From contig JANQET010000005.1 of NCBI GenBank assembly GCA_028278265.1, positions 1 to 45,446 on the forward strand: DNA of 45,446 nucleotides, given 5' to 3'. Shown here one piece after another: positions 26,306 through 34,246 of the stretch. The notes under the pieces were generated by a model. The model was given only the letters and a program-made list of their open reading frames with translations. It made no database searches and was not told the DNA's origin. The first letter of the stretch is position 1, and each line of letters begins with the position of its first letter. Made by a program: the position numbers and the translations under genes. Source of the DNA: Myxococcota bacterium (GTDB lineage Bacteria; Myxococcota_A; Polyangia; JAAYKL01).

Positions 26306-27924
26306 GGGTCAGCGATATCTCCGGTAATCTTTTTCGACCTGTTTTTAGATCGCTTCTTCGACCGTCTCTTGCTGCGGCGGGAGGACTTCTCGTCTTTGTC
26401 CTTTGATTTTTCTTTTTCTTTCTTGGCCAGGGTGACCGAGAAGGGATCGGGTGTGGTGGACATGACGACCACGTCGACATCTTTGTATCCGGCGAGCTTG
26501 ATTTTCAGCCGTTCGGCGGGTTGACCGGACCGGGGCTTGTCCACCTTGAAGGGCAGCTGACCCAGCAGGGCATCCCCTTTGTACAGATAGGCGCCGGCAG
26601 GGGTGCTCTCCACGGTGACCTGGGCGATCTTCGGTGGAGCGTCCTTTTCCTCGGTCGACTTCTTCTCATCGGCCTCTTTGACCTGTTTGTTCTCCGCAGC
26701 CGGATCGACTGGTTGGGGCTTGACCAGCGCCGTCCCCACCGGTTGAGCTTCCACAGCTTTTTTGTCCTCACCGCCGAGGATGATCGCGATGGCCACGACA
26801 GCGATGATCACCACTGCCCCCACACCGGCCAACACGGGCCAGCGGCTCTTGAGCCCGATGAGCTTGTCATCCACATCGTCCGAGCTTGAAGAACCACCGA
26901 CGATCTCCGATGGGGGCACCGGGGGCAACGTGGTCGCGGCGGTCTCGCGCATCTGGTCATAGACGATGGTCGGGGTCTTGCCGTCGATCAGCGCTTGAAC
27001 GTCCTGACCAAAATCGGCCATCGTTTGGTAGCGCTTGTCCGGTTTTTTGGCGATCGCCTTGAGCAGGGTCGCTTCGAGCGACCGGGGGACTTTTACCGGC
27101 GGGACCAACCGCGCCGGGGGAACCGGCTCTTCGTAGAGATGTTTGGTCAAGACCCCCATGAAGGTATCGGCCTGAAACGGTACGTGACCACAGAGCATCT
27201 CGTACATGATGATGCCCAGGGAGTAGACGTCCGTTCGCCAGTCCACATTGGTCCCGGCTGCTTGTTCCGGCGACATGTATTGGGGGGTGCCGAAGACCAT
27301 TCCGGTTCGGGTCAGCCGGCCGGTTTCCCGGGCCACCTTGGCAATCCCGAAGTCGAGAATCTTGATGAAATCCGAGCGTCCGTGACGGTTGACGAGAAAG
27401 ATATTCTCAGGTTTCAGATCCCGGTGAACGATGTCCGCGTTGTGGGCAGCGGCGAGTGCATCACAACACTGCTGGATGATCTTCAACACCTGCTCTATCG
27501 TCATCTGGGGCGTCTCCTGCAACGCTTCGTGCAGGGACAGACCGTCCAGGTACTCCATTACGAAATAGGATGCACCATCGGCCAATTTGCCGAAATCGGT
27601 GATCTCGATGATATGTTCGTTACCGATCGCAGCTGCGGCTCGGGCCTCTTGGGTGAACCGCTCGGATACCTCGTCCTCTGAGGAGAGATCTCCTCGCAGG
27701 ACCTTAACTGCGCACGACTTGCCGATCACCGCGTGGGTGGCCAGGTAGACCACCCCCATGCCCCCCTCACCCAATTTCTTTTCAACAGTGTACCGGCCGT
27801 CAATCGTCGTCCCGATCAAATCGTCTTCATCGGCTTTATCCAGTTCGACCAGCTCCACGCCGTCTTTGGGGCAGAACTCCTCGGTGCCCAAAAACTTCTG
27901 ACCGCATGTGGGACAGGCTTTCAT
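26293..27924 (-). CDS. Transmembrane Ser/Thr protein kinase with N-terminal zinc ribbon and PEGA domain
   Basis: A 543-residue protein with a complete Hanks-type kinase domain. It opens with a zinc ribbon (CPTC at 4-7 and 'FCPKDG' near 17-22). Then follow the glycine loop 'LGEGGMGVVYLA' (51-62), the Lys of 'CAVKVL', HRDLKPEN (167-174), DFG (191-193) and 'GTPQYMSPEQ'. One membrane helix lies at about 363-384. A PEGA domain ('VTVESTPAGAYLYKGDALLG' onward) is followed by a highly basic Lys/Arg/Ser tail at about 508-533. GAGGA lies seven bases before the ATG. Such kinases are common in Myxococcota as envelope sensors. Substrates are unknown. Confidence 0.93.
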   Translation of the reverse strand: MKACPTCGQKFLGTEEFCPKDGVELVELDKADEDDLIGTTIDGRYTVEKKLGEGGMGVVYLATHAVIGKSCAVKVLRGDLSSEDEVSERFTQEARAAAAIGNEHIIEITDFGKLADGASYFVMEYLDGLSLHEALQETPQMTIEQVLKIIQQCCDALAAAHNADIVHRDLKPENIFLVNRHGRSDFIKILDFGIAKVARETGRLTRTGMVFGTPQYMSPEQAAGTNVDWRTDVYSLGIIMYEMLCGHVPFQADTFMGVLTKHLYEEPVPPARLVPPVKVPRSLEATLLKAIAKKPDKRYQTMADFGQDVQALIDGKTPTIVYDQMRETAATTLPPVPPSEIVGGSSSSDDVDDKLIGLKSRWPVLAGVGAVVIIAVVAIAIILGGEDKKAVEAQPVGTALVKPQPVDPAAENKQVKEADEKKSTEEKDAPPKIAQVTVESTPAGAYLYKGDALLGQLPFKVDKPRSGQPAERLKIKLAGYKDVDVVVMSTTPDPFSVTLAKKEKEKSKDKDEKSSRRSKRRSKKRSKNRSKKITGDIADPWAN

Positions 27925-28206
27925 TACAAATCCTCACCGGGGTGTCGCATTCTCTCACCGTCGCAACAAAAAATCGAAAATATGTAAATATATACAATAT
28001 TAACGTTAGGCGAGCTAGAAAGAAGGCACATTAGCATCGTCCAAATACCTGGCTATCGATTTTAGCCGCAAAAAATAACAGCAACACTATACCATGCCCC
28101 CTGGTTTTGATCGACACATCTTATTAGATATACACGGAAAGCCCAGCAATAATTCAACCCCGGAATAAAATCGTCGAGCGATTTAATACCACTTGCAAAC
28201 GAGTGG
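27925..28206. other. AT-rich intergenic region, 282 bases
   Basis: Between the kinase start and the caspase stop, both on the minus strand. I see no open reading frame with coding character and no tRNA. It contains two inverted repeats: 28051-28055 with 28063-28067, and 28168-28173 with 28179-28184. The very AT-rich stretch at 27961-28015 probably holds the kinase promoter, but no convincing -35/-10 pair stands out. Confidence 0.6.
28168..28184 (-). terminator. Weak terminator candidate after the caspase gene
   Basis: On the minus strand AAATCG and CGATTT form a perfect 6-base stem around CTCGA, 22 bases after the caspase stop. It is followed by TATT rather than a real T-tract, so termination would be weak. 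Confidence 0.35.
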
Positions 28207-30366
28207 TCAGAGGTACCAGCTCAACCCGCCCAGGTACTCGACCCCGAAGCTTCTGGATGGCGCCAAGGCATCATTGAGCGCCCGCTTTTCCCCGAAACTC
28301 ACCCGTCCGCGCAAACCGAAATCCAGCGACCAGGACCGGGCCGGGAAATAGTGCAGGCCGACCCCGAGGTAGGTGTAGCCACCCCACCTGTAGCTGGTCC
28401 GGGTCGTCGAGTGGTCCGCTGCGACCGGCTCGGTGACCTCCTCGGTTTCCACGTGGAGTTGGCCGATGCCCCCCAAGGAGAGCGAAGCCAGCAAGGTAGG
28501 GGTGAACAGGTGGCGCAGGCGGATCTCCGGACCCAGTTGAATCGTCACGATGTCCGAATTCTCGGCGGACTGGGAGGTGAAAATCAACAGGTCCCGCAGG
28601 CCCACCACCACCGAGGGATGAGGGGCCAGTCCCACACCGAGCCCGCCGCCGACCCCCATAGTGAATACGTCGTCATTCGAGTCGATCAGGGACGGGGCCA
28701 AGCCCAGGCCGATGTCGATGGTGCGCTCCTCCAAATCGGGAATCCCCGGACCGCCCTGGGTATGGGAGTAGAATGCGTCAATCGCCGAATAGCTGTAGAG
28801 GTAGAAGGCCAAAAAAGCCAACCCCGCCGTCCCGGTGAGACTGAGCCGATGGAGATGGGTCCCTTGTTCAGGGCCTCGTTCGCGCAGCACTCCCACGCCG
28901 ATCACCGAGCCCAAGAATCCGCCCAACAGCAATGCCCCGGTGGCTTGTCGCCGGTCGATCAGCTGGGGAACCCCTGGACCGATCAGGGAAATCCCAAGCG
29001 CCAACGGAGGCCAGAGCACCGCGTCATCCCGACGATTGAGCGAGCGGATGCTCGGCCCGGCATGTAACGGATCGCGGGTGACCAGTTGCGTGGAGGGTGA
29101 ATGGCCCAGCGCCGACTCCGGCGCCGCTCGAAGCGCGGTCGGCGGAGCGTCTGGAATGGTCTCGGCCGGGGAGGCGATGACGGGATCAGCAGCGGTGTCA
29201 CCGGCCCCCAGAGGAATATTCACTTGTACCGTGGCAGGTGCCCAAAAGCCCCCGCCCAGCGGCACATCGGTCAGGGGTTGGACCCGAGCAGACCGCAAAG
29301 GCGTGCTCGTCATCGGCACAACCCCCTTGTCCCGCGCCGCCACCAGCGGCATTTCGACGAAACTCGCGGCCTCGAGGGAAATCGTCTCCCCGTCCCGCAC
29401 CACCACGTCGGCGTTCCAGAGCCGATCAGCGGTGCGCCGTTTAATGGAATACCGCCCCGGGGCCAACGCGATGATCACCGGCCGGCCCGGCGTCTTGGCC
29501 ACCTCGGCCTCAATCCGACCGCCCAGTGAAAATACGATTACCGTGCCGTCCACATCATCGGCAAGCTCCACCCGGGCTCGGGTGGTCTCGATAACGGTCA
29601 ACGCCACATCCCCCTCCCCCTCCAGGGCATAGAGGAACATCGGATGCTGGGTTCCGCGCACCGTCTTCTCGGTTTCACGCACCGTGTGGTGATACGCGTA
29701 GTCATACGCCTCGAGCACCGACACCCGACCGTCGGCCGACTTATCCGCCGGTCCGCGCAGACCGGACATCAGATGATGGCTAAAAAAAGAGGACCCGAGC
29801 ACCTCGGACTCCTGGGCGTTCTCCGCTGCCGAGGCCGAGGTGAGGATGACCAGCCCTTCCACATTCACCGGCCGCTCCTCGAGGAACGGGGAGACCACCT
29901 TGCCCCCTTTGGCTCTCGTGATCTCGCCCGATTGGCAGGCATCGACGATGGCGATGCGGATCTTGGCCGGCATGGTTTCCAGCCGTCGGCGCAACTCGAC
30001 CAACGGCATGCCGCGCCCTCCCATACGCAACCAACCGGAATCCGCGTGACCCGAGTAGTAGAAAATGAACACCGCGTCGTGCTCGAGGGCGCTGATTCGA
30101 TCGGCCATCCGGTCCAATGATTGGCGCAGCGCTTGGGGTCCCCGATCGGTGAGCACGTCCATGTTCGAGCGCCTCACCCCGCCCAACTCCTCGAGCAGAT
30201 GGGCCATCCGGTGGGCATCATCCATGGCATAGCGCAGGGGTTCCGAACGGGGCAGACCGAGGTTGTTTCCCGCGATCACGGCGAAGCGGGTGACATCGTC
30301 GGCAACGCTCGGTCCGGCCACGGCGAGCACGGCCAACAGGGATGTGGTCCACAAACGCAGATTCAC
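28207..30366 (-). CDS. Caspase-like (C14) protease with outer-membrane-type C-terminal domain
   Basis: A 719-residue exported protein. A signal peptide ('TTSLLAVLAVAGPSVADD') precedes a peptidase C14/caspase-fold domain (about 26-260). The catalytic dyad is His107 in 'FYYSGHADSG' and Cys144 in 'IAIVDACQSGEI', both in the expected contexts. A beta-rich middle region resembling PEGA/carrier-type folds and a Pro/Ala-rich linker follow. After about residue 455 comes a domain with hydrophobic Gly-rich segments ('GALLLGGFLGSVIGVGVL') and then alternating strands ending in 'VEYLGGLSWYL', as in outer-membrane barrels. It is the last gene of the sigma-antisigma-caspase operon, three bases after the anti-sigma gene. 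The barrel reading is less sure than the protease. Confidence 0.85.
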   Translation of the reverse strand: MNLRLWTTSLLAVLAVAGPSVADDVTRFAVIAGNNLGLPRSEPLRYAMDDAHRMAHLLEELGGVRRSNMDVLTDRGPQALRQSLDRMADRISALEHDAVFIFYYSGHADSGWLRMGGRGMPLVELRRRLETMPAKIRIAIVDACQSGEITRAKGGKVVSPFLEERPVNVEGLVILTSASAAENAQESEVLGSSFFSHHLMSGLRGPADKSADGRVSVLEAYDYAYHHTVRETEKTVRGTQHPMFLYALEGEGDVALTVIETTRARVELADDVDGTVIVFSLGGRIEAEVAKTPGRPVIIALAPGRYSIKRRTADRLWNADVVVRDGETISLEAASFVEMPLVAARDKGVVPMTSTPLRSARVQPLTDVPLGGGFWAPATVQVNIPLGAGDTAADPVIASPAETIPDAPPTALRAAPESALGHSPSTQLVTRDPLHAGPSIRSLNRRDDAVLWPPLALGISLIGPGVPQLIDRRQATGALLLGGFLGSVIGVGVLRERGPEQGTHLHRLSLTGTAGLAFLAFYLYSYSAIDAFYSHTQGGPGIPDLEERTIDIGLGLAPSLIDSNDDVFTMGVGGGLGVGLAPHPSVVVGLRDLLIFTSQSAENSDIVTIQLGPEIRLRHLFTPTLLASLSLGGIGQLHVETEEVTEPVAADHSTTRTSYRWGGYTYLGVGLHYFPARSWSLDFGLRGRVSFGEKRALNDALAPSRSFGVEYLGGLSWYL

Positions 30367-30369
30367 CTG

Positions 30370-31218
30370 CTAGTCCTTTTCAATCCATATCGTAGCCTGG
30401 GTGCAATCCAGCGGCAACCGGGGCGACTCTCCGATCGGGGCCGGCACCTGGGCGATTCTTCGAGCTGCTCGCTCGACCCGTTGAGCCATCTGCTCGACCG
30501 TCTGGGGATCAGGGGCACTCTCGTCGTAACAAAGATAGAATTTTTCAATACCGGCGGTCTCGTCGAGAATCACGCTCGAGCCCACCACATGACCGTATCC
30601 CCGGGATACCGTCCCCCCGCTGACCGGACCGGCGGGGAAGTACCGGGTCACCTGCCCCTTCCCGTCAATTCCCACAATGACGGCATGTCCGTCAGCGGGC
30701 GCGTCATACCAAAATTGAATGCGATCCCCTGCGCGCAATTTCTGTCCGGCTTTGCCCTTGATCTCTTTTCCGTCCTGCCAAACATAGAAGCCGAGCTGCA
30801 GCTCGATCGCTGTTTCCGGTGGAGGATGTCCCTCCCGATCGATCCCCATTTCCCGCGTCTGGGTGCTCCGCGCCTCGGGATCAAAGGCCGGGATATACTG
30901 CCCTGGGGGAGTATCGGTGGAAGGGAGGATGACCATCAGCGCCAACGCCGCCGCCGCTGCCACAGGCACTCCGATAGCCACAGGTCGCCACCACGTGGCC
31001 GGGGTCGGCAAAGACCACAACCGGCGAATCCCGTCGGGGACCGGACGCAGGCCGAAGGCGCGCTCATCAGCCCGGGTGTGCTCCACTTTTTCTCGGCATT
31101 GGGCACATTCGGCGAGCGCTCGGTCGATCGCCAATTTTTTCTCGGCGTCGAACTCCTCGTGCAGGTAGCGCTCGATGGTGAGTTGGCTCAAACACCGATG
31201 GGGTGGGGATTGGGTCAT
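30370..31218 (-). CDS. Membrane anti-sigma factor with zinc-binding N-terminus
   Basis: A 282-residue protein. The ATG at 31218 overlaps the sigma gene's stop (ATGA) and has GAAGGAG upstream, so it replaces the longer open frame. The N-terminus has the zinc anti-sigma signature: His20, then CAQC with Cys38 and Cys41. One membrane helix lies at about 79-97 ('IGVPVAAAAALALMVIL'). The periplasmic part (about 140-282) is a compact beta domain ('GDRIQFWYDAPADGHAVIVG', 'VTRYFPAGPVSGGT') resembling DUF4384-type domains found next to caspases. It probably holds the partner sigma factor at the membrane and releases it on an envelope signal. Confidence 0.82.
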   Translation of the reverse strand: MTQSPPHRCLSQLTIERYLHEEFDAEKKLAIDRALAECAQCREKVEHTRADERAFGLRPVPDGIRRLWSLPTPATWWRPVAIGVPVAAAAALALMVILPSTDTPPGQYIPAFDPEARSTQTREMGIDREGHPPPETAIELQLGFYVWQDGKEIKGKAGQKLRAGDRIQFWYDAPADGHAVIVGIDGKGQVTRYFPAGPVSGGTVSRGYGHVVGSSVILDETAGIEKFYLCYDESAPDPQTVEQMAQRVERAARRIAQVPAPIGESPRLPLDCTQATIWIEKD

Positions 31219-31745
31219 GCCGACTCCTTCAATAGGCGCTGGGCCTTTTTGGGTGCCTGAGCTTTGAATTTGCTCATGCATTTTCTCACCCGGGACACGG
31301 AACACCCCAACACCTCTGCGATTTCATCGTAAGTCATGCCCTCGACCACTGAGTAGACCACGACCTCTTGGGTGGTCTGATCGAATTTGGCCAGCACCCG
31401 CAAGACCAAATCCCGGGACCACACCTCCACGGGCTTGGTCGTTTCCAGCGGGGGAATCGCCGTCTGGTTGAGCCGGACCCGGTTGTGTTTGTCCCGAATG
31501 CGGTTGAGGCAGAGGTTGGTCGATATCCGATAGAGCCAGGTCGCCGGTGAGGATTGTCGCCTGAACTGGTGAATCGAGCGCAGTACCCGAATAAAAACAT
31601 CTTGTGTGGCATCCATTGCCTCGGCTTCGGCCTTGAGCAATTGGGTGCACCGGCGCAACACCATACCGCCATAATTTCGGTATATCTGTTCGATTTCATT
31701 TGGCTGTGCTGTCATCGCCCTTGACCCCACGGGCCAAGCATTCAT
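31215..31745 (-). CDS. ECF-type RNA polymerase sigma factor
   Basis: A 176-residue sigma factor with region 2 ('EAMDATQDVFIRVLRSIHQF', then 'SSPATWLYRISTNLCLNRIR') and region 4 ('GMTYDEIAEVLGCSVSRVRK') but no regions 1 or 3, as in ECF factors. I prefer the ATG at 31745, which has AAGGAG nine bases upstream; ATG 31715 (AAGGG upstream) would give 166 residues and matches the family N-terminus equally well. It overlaps the anti-sigma gene by four bases. It probably transcribes its own operon and thereby the caspase. A 14-base direct repeat brackets its start region. Confidence 0.9.
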   Translation of the reverse strand: MNAWPVGSRAMTAQPNEIEQIYRNYGGMVLRRCTQLLKAEAEAMDATQDVFIRVLRSIHQFRRQSSPATWLYRISTNLCLNRIRDKHNRVRLNQTAIPPLETTKPVEVWSRDLVLRVLAKFDQTTQEVVVYSVVEGMTYDEIAEVLGCSVSRVRKCMSKFKAQAPKKAQRLLKESA

Positions 31746-31848
31746 CGAGGGCTGCTCCTTCGTCAAGGGGCCGGGAAACATATTTATCGCTAAGGTGTGG
31801 GTCATCGAAATCTCCCATGTCTCCATCAATGGACACCCCACGGGCCAA
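31724..31848. repeat. 14-base direct repeat pair near the sigma-factor start
   Basis: ACCCCACGGGCCAA occurs at 31724-31737 and again at 31835-31848, 111 bases apart and in the same orientation, flanking the upstream region of the sigma gene. The copies could be regulatory sites or a chance duplication. Confidence 0.5.
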
Positions 31849-31869
31849 AAAAAAGTGCGTTTTTTTTTT
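31847..31869. repeat. A8/T10 inverted homopolymer tract in a divergent promoter region
   Basis: Eight A (31847-31854), GTGCG and ten T (31860-31869) form a pure A-T dyad between the divergently transcribed sigma factor and GGDEF-like genes. It may act as a bent or easily melted element rather than a terminator. Confidence 0.5.
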
Positions 31870-31876
31870 CGTTCTT

Positions 31877-31937
31877 TTGCAAACCCAGATCGCGTGGTAC
31901 TCTGAGAGGCTGGGAGATTTCAGGAGTTTCGCTCCTG
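31877..31937 (+). promoter_or_regulatory. Possible promoter and leader hairpin of the GGDEF-like gene
   Basis: TTGCAA (31877-31882) and an extended -10-like TGGTACTCT (TACTCT at 31898-31903) are spaced by 15 bases, shorter than ideal. Downstream, CAGGAG and CTCCTG (31921-31926, 31932-31937) form a perfect 6-base stem with loop TTTCG, about 20 bases before the ribosome site GGGAGG. Confidence 0.35.
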
Positions 31938-31962
31938 TTAAGCGACTTCCCCGGGAGGTCTG

Positions 31963-32583
31963 ATGGGCAAAGACCCGACAAGCGGATCGAGCACGATAAC
32001 CAGCCTGACCAAGAAAAGAGACCCCGCCGATCACCCGCTGATGAGCTACACGGCGGTGACCAGCCACCAATCGATGGCCGAAGCATTTTTAGAGGAGCTG
32101 ATCAGTCTCGGGCAGAAGATCATGCCCGATCACGTCTTGACCATCACCGACGTGCTCTCGATCTGCAAAGTCGCGCTGAAACAAGGTGGCCCGGGAGTGG
32201 TTGTGCTCGAAGGCCGACACCTCCGTGGTCGCATCTCAGAGCAGCTGTCGCGGGCCGATCGCTACAAAGAGTCGTTCAGCGTCCTGGTGCTCCAATTCGA
32301 CAATGCCGATGACGGCAATGTGTACGATTCAATGGTCGATACCCTGTGCGAACGGATGCGCAAGACCGACCTGTTGTTCCTGTTCCGATCGCGCATCGTG
32401 CTGGTGTTGCCCCACACCGAAGCCCACGCCTGTATCGCGTTGCAAAAGCGTATTTTGTCCCTGGTCGACGACGCGATGAATCCCAAACCGGAAATCGGCT
32501 TTCACGCCCTCACCTATCCCAACCCCGATTTGAGCCGGTCGATGAAAGTGCTCGACTGGGTCGAGGACCGGTTGCGTCACTAA
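31963..32583 (+). CDS. Degenerate GGDEF-like protein, probably non-catalytic
   Basis: A 206-residue cytoplasmic protein with GGGAGG just before its ATG. Residues about 92-170 follow the outline of a GGDEF domain: 'LSRADRYKESFSVLVLQFDN' corresponds to the L-x-R-x-x-RY...FSVLxLDID start, and 'RMRKTDLLFLF' to the LR-x-x-D strand. 'FRSRIVLVLP' then stands where RYGGDEFxxLLP is expected. All acidic and glycine signature residues are missing, so cyclic-di-GMP synthesis is unlikely. The first 60 residues are polar and may be disordered. It could be a degenerate receptor or regulator. It is divergent from the ECF sigma gene. Confidence 0.6.
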   Translation: MGKDPTSGSSTITSLTKKRDPADHPLMSYTAVTSHQSMAEAFLEELISLGQKIMPDHVLTITDVLSICKVALKQGGPGVVVLEGRHLRGRISEQLSRADRYKESFSVLVLQFDNADDGNVYDSMVDTLCERMRKTDLLFLFRSRIVLVLPHTEAHACIALQKRILSLVDDAMNPKPEIGFHALTYPNPDLSRSMKVLDWVEDRLRH

Positions 32584-32606
32584 GGCCACGTAACACAAGA
32601 ATCTGC

Positions 32607-33239
32607 TTATTTGATGTCGGTATCGGCGTCCGTGTCTGTATCAGTGTCGGCGTCCGTGTCCGTATCGGTATCGGTGTCGGTGTTCGTATCCGTGTCGGAG
32701 TCCGTATCAGCGTCCACATCCGTATCGGTATCCGTGTCCGCATCGCCGCCTTGTGGACATTCAATTGGGTGCTCACCGAGAGGATCCTCCCCTTGTTCCT
32801 CGCAGGTGTAATAGGAATGGGAAGCCGACCAACCACAGGATGACTCACAAATGCGACAGTAGAGCAGCTGCTTGACTTCGTTCTGACACCAGACCACGTT
32901 GCCCCGATCATCGCAACATCCCTCAAAGGTGATGTTGCGACACTCATTGGCGGACAATCCGTTGTTGCAGGCCCCATCCTCCCAATAGTCCTCCTCGTCC
33001 TCGGTATCCGTGTCCGTGCCTGTATCCGTATCGGTGTCCTCGCCGGTGTCGGTGTCCCCATCCGCATCGCTATCACTATCTGCATCCGTATCCGCATCCG
33101 TGTCGGTATCCGTGTCCGTGTCCCCACCCCCGTTATCTTCATCGTCGGCCTTCTTGCCGCACTCGGTCATCACGACCACTAGGGCGATGACCACCAGACC
33201 CATCAGTATTGCGTTGATTCCACATCGGGGGTTATTCAT
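32607..33239 (-). CDS. DSD-type repeat lipoprotein with Cys-rich centre
   Basis: A 210-residue exported protein. The start at ATG 33239 is preceded by AAAGGCGAG and opens a signal sequence ('INAILMGLVVIALVVVMTEC') whose lipobox is weak. Residues about 40-78 are an Asp-Thr/Ala/Ser repeat. A central domain with a dozen Cys ('CRNITFEGCCDDRGNVVWCQ', 'YCRICESSCGW') is probably held by disulfides. A second Asp-Thr repeat of some 45 residues then forms the C-terminus, an unusual order since such stalks normally lie only between anchor and domain. I do not recognise the Cys-rich domain. It is monocistronic by position. Confidence 0.75.
   Translation of the reverse strand: MNNPRCGINAILMGLVVIALVVVMTECGKKADDEDNGGGDTDTDTDTDADTDADSDSDADGDTDTGEDTDTDTGTDTDTEDEEDYWEDGACNNGLSANECRNITFEGCCDDRGNVVWCQNEVKQLLYCRICESSCGWSASHSYYTCEEQGEDPLGEHPIECPQGGDADTDTDTDVDADTDSDTDTNTDTDTDTDTDADTDTDTDADTDIK
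32613..32747 (-). repeat. C-terminal Asp-Xaa repeat tract
   Basis: Hexanucleotide repeats on the minus strand (GAC/GAT followed by ACN, GCN or TCN) encode the terminal Asp-Thr/Ala/Ser run of the Cys-rich lipoprotein. Confidence 0.85.
33003..33122 (-). repeat. N-terminal Asp-Xaa repeat tract
   Basis: The same type of hexanucleotide repeat codes for the spacer between the lipid anchor and the Cys-rich domain of the same protein, so one gene carries two separate tracts. Confidence 0.85.
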
Positions 33240-33275
33240 CGTCTCGCCTTTCTCAAGGGGGACAGCCTCACGAGG

Positions 33276-33304
33276 ATAGTACATCCAAATGACGAAAATG
33301 TCTT
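33276..33304 (-). promoter_or_regulatory. Possible promoter of the Cys-rich lipoprotein gene
   Basis: On the minus strand AAGACA (33304-33299) and TACTAT (33281-33276) are separated by exactly 17 bases, 37 bases before the ATG. Each box matches consensus at four of six positions. Confidence 0.4.
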
Positions 33305-33313
33305 GGACGGATC

Positions 33314-33329
33314 GGAATCCTAGGATTCC
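33314..33329. repeat. 16-base perfect palindrome over the nitroreductase stop codon
   Basis: GGAATCCTAGGATTCC is its own reverse complement and spans the TAG stop of the ferredoxin-nitroreductase gene. There is no T-tract on either side, so a simple terminator is not supported. Confidence 0.6.
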
Positions 33330-34222
33330 CCTATTTCAGGCCAAATTACTCGACATCGATTTCGCGGCGGGATGCACTTGAACAGCGCTTTGGGCCGGCC
33401 CACGGCCAGCACAGCGCCGGGAGTGTATCCCTGGGGGATGCCGATCTTCTTTCGGATGTTCTTCCGGCGGAAAAGCGCGGTCAGGGCATAGCCGTTGAAA
33501 CAGGTCCCCAACTCCGCTGCCTCTGCGGCCAGCATCAGCTGCATCGCGCTCTGGTTGCAGCTGGCCACCGCGATGTGGGGCATTCCCGAGGCGCAGGCGA
33601 TGATCACAGCCGGTGCGCCGTAGAACAACCGATCCTCACCGTTTTGGGTATCTCTGAACACTTCGGCGATCATCGGAAAGTGATAGCGATAGGCGCGCAC
33701 GGTTTTAAATCCCACGGTCATCGAGATGGCCAGACGAATCAGCGGATTGGCCAATCGTCGCTCCAGGCGCAGATAGTACGCCGTGGTCCATCGGGCCAAC
33801 TGTCCAATCGCCTCTTTATCGTTGAGCACCAAGAACCGCACGTTGCGCGAATTGGTCGGAGTGGGGGCGTAGCGCGCTTGGTCGATCAATTGCTCGAGGG
33901 TTTGCTTGGACAACAGTTCGTCGGTGAACAGACGACAACTGCGCCGCCTGAGAAACCATTGACTCAGCTGCTGCCGATCGATCCCCCGGTCACCATCTGC
34001 TTCGAGGAACTTCTCCCGAGCCAGGGCCCGGTGGTCAAAAGCGCCCGTGGGACAGATCGCCACGCAATGACCACAGCCGATGCAGCGGGCCGGTTGGTTC
34101 ACCGCAATTGTTTCGTCAACCCATGAAAACACTCGCCCGGGACAGATTGCCGCACACAGTCGACATCGCTCACACCGTGTCTCGTCGACGGTGAACTGGA
34201 CTTGATCTCGCGTAAATTTCAT
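33320..34222 (-). CDS. Ferredoxin-nitroreductase fusion protein
   Basis: A 300-residue flavoprotein. Residues about 8-65 hold two [4Fe-4S] motifs ('CERCRLCAAICPG' and 'CIGCGHCVAICPTG'). The rest is a nitroreductase fold: 'RRSCRLFTDELLSKQTLEQL', 'APTPTNSRNVRFLVL', and 'ELGTCFNGYALTALF' near the C-terminus supply FMN contacts. Such fusions probably take electrons straight from iron-sulfur partners rather than NAD(P)H; substrates are generally unknown. It is the last gene of the KOR/Nuo-like operon, 24 bases after the zinc-ribbon gene, so it may use or dispose of electrons from that complex. Confidence 0.88.
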   Translation of the reverse strand: MKFTRDQVQFTVDETRCERCRLCAAICPGRVFSWVDETIAVNQPARCIGCGHCVAICPTGAFDHRALAREKFLEADGDRGIDRQQLSQWFLRRRSCRLFTDELLSKQTLEQLIDQARYAPTPTNSRNVRFLVLNDKEAIGQLARWTTAYYLRLERRLANPLIRLAISMTVGFKTVRAYRYHFPMIAEVFRDTQNGEDRLFYGAPAVIIACASGMPHIAVASCNQSAMQLMLAAEAAELGTCFNGYALTALFRRKNIRKKIGIPQGYTPGAVLAVGRPKALFKCIPPRNRCRVIWPEIGES

Positions 34223-34246
34223 GAATTTGGCGTGCGCCGGATCTGA

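Noticed and set aside
28051..28067. GGCTA/TAGCC hairpin as terminator
   Set aside because: The run of A/T lies on the wrong side for the minus-strand transcript, and it is 140 bases beyond the caspase stop.
33314..33329. Rho-independent terminator at the nitroreductase stop
   Set aside because: The perfect palindrome has no loop and no T-tract on the transcribed strand.
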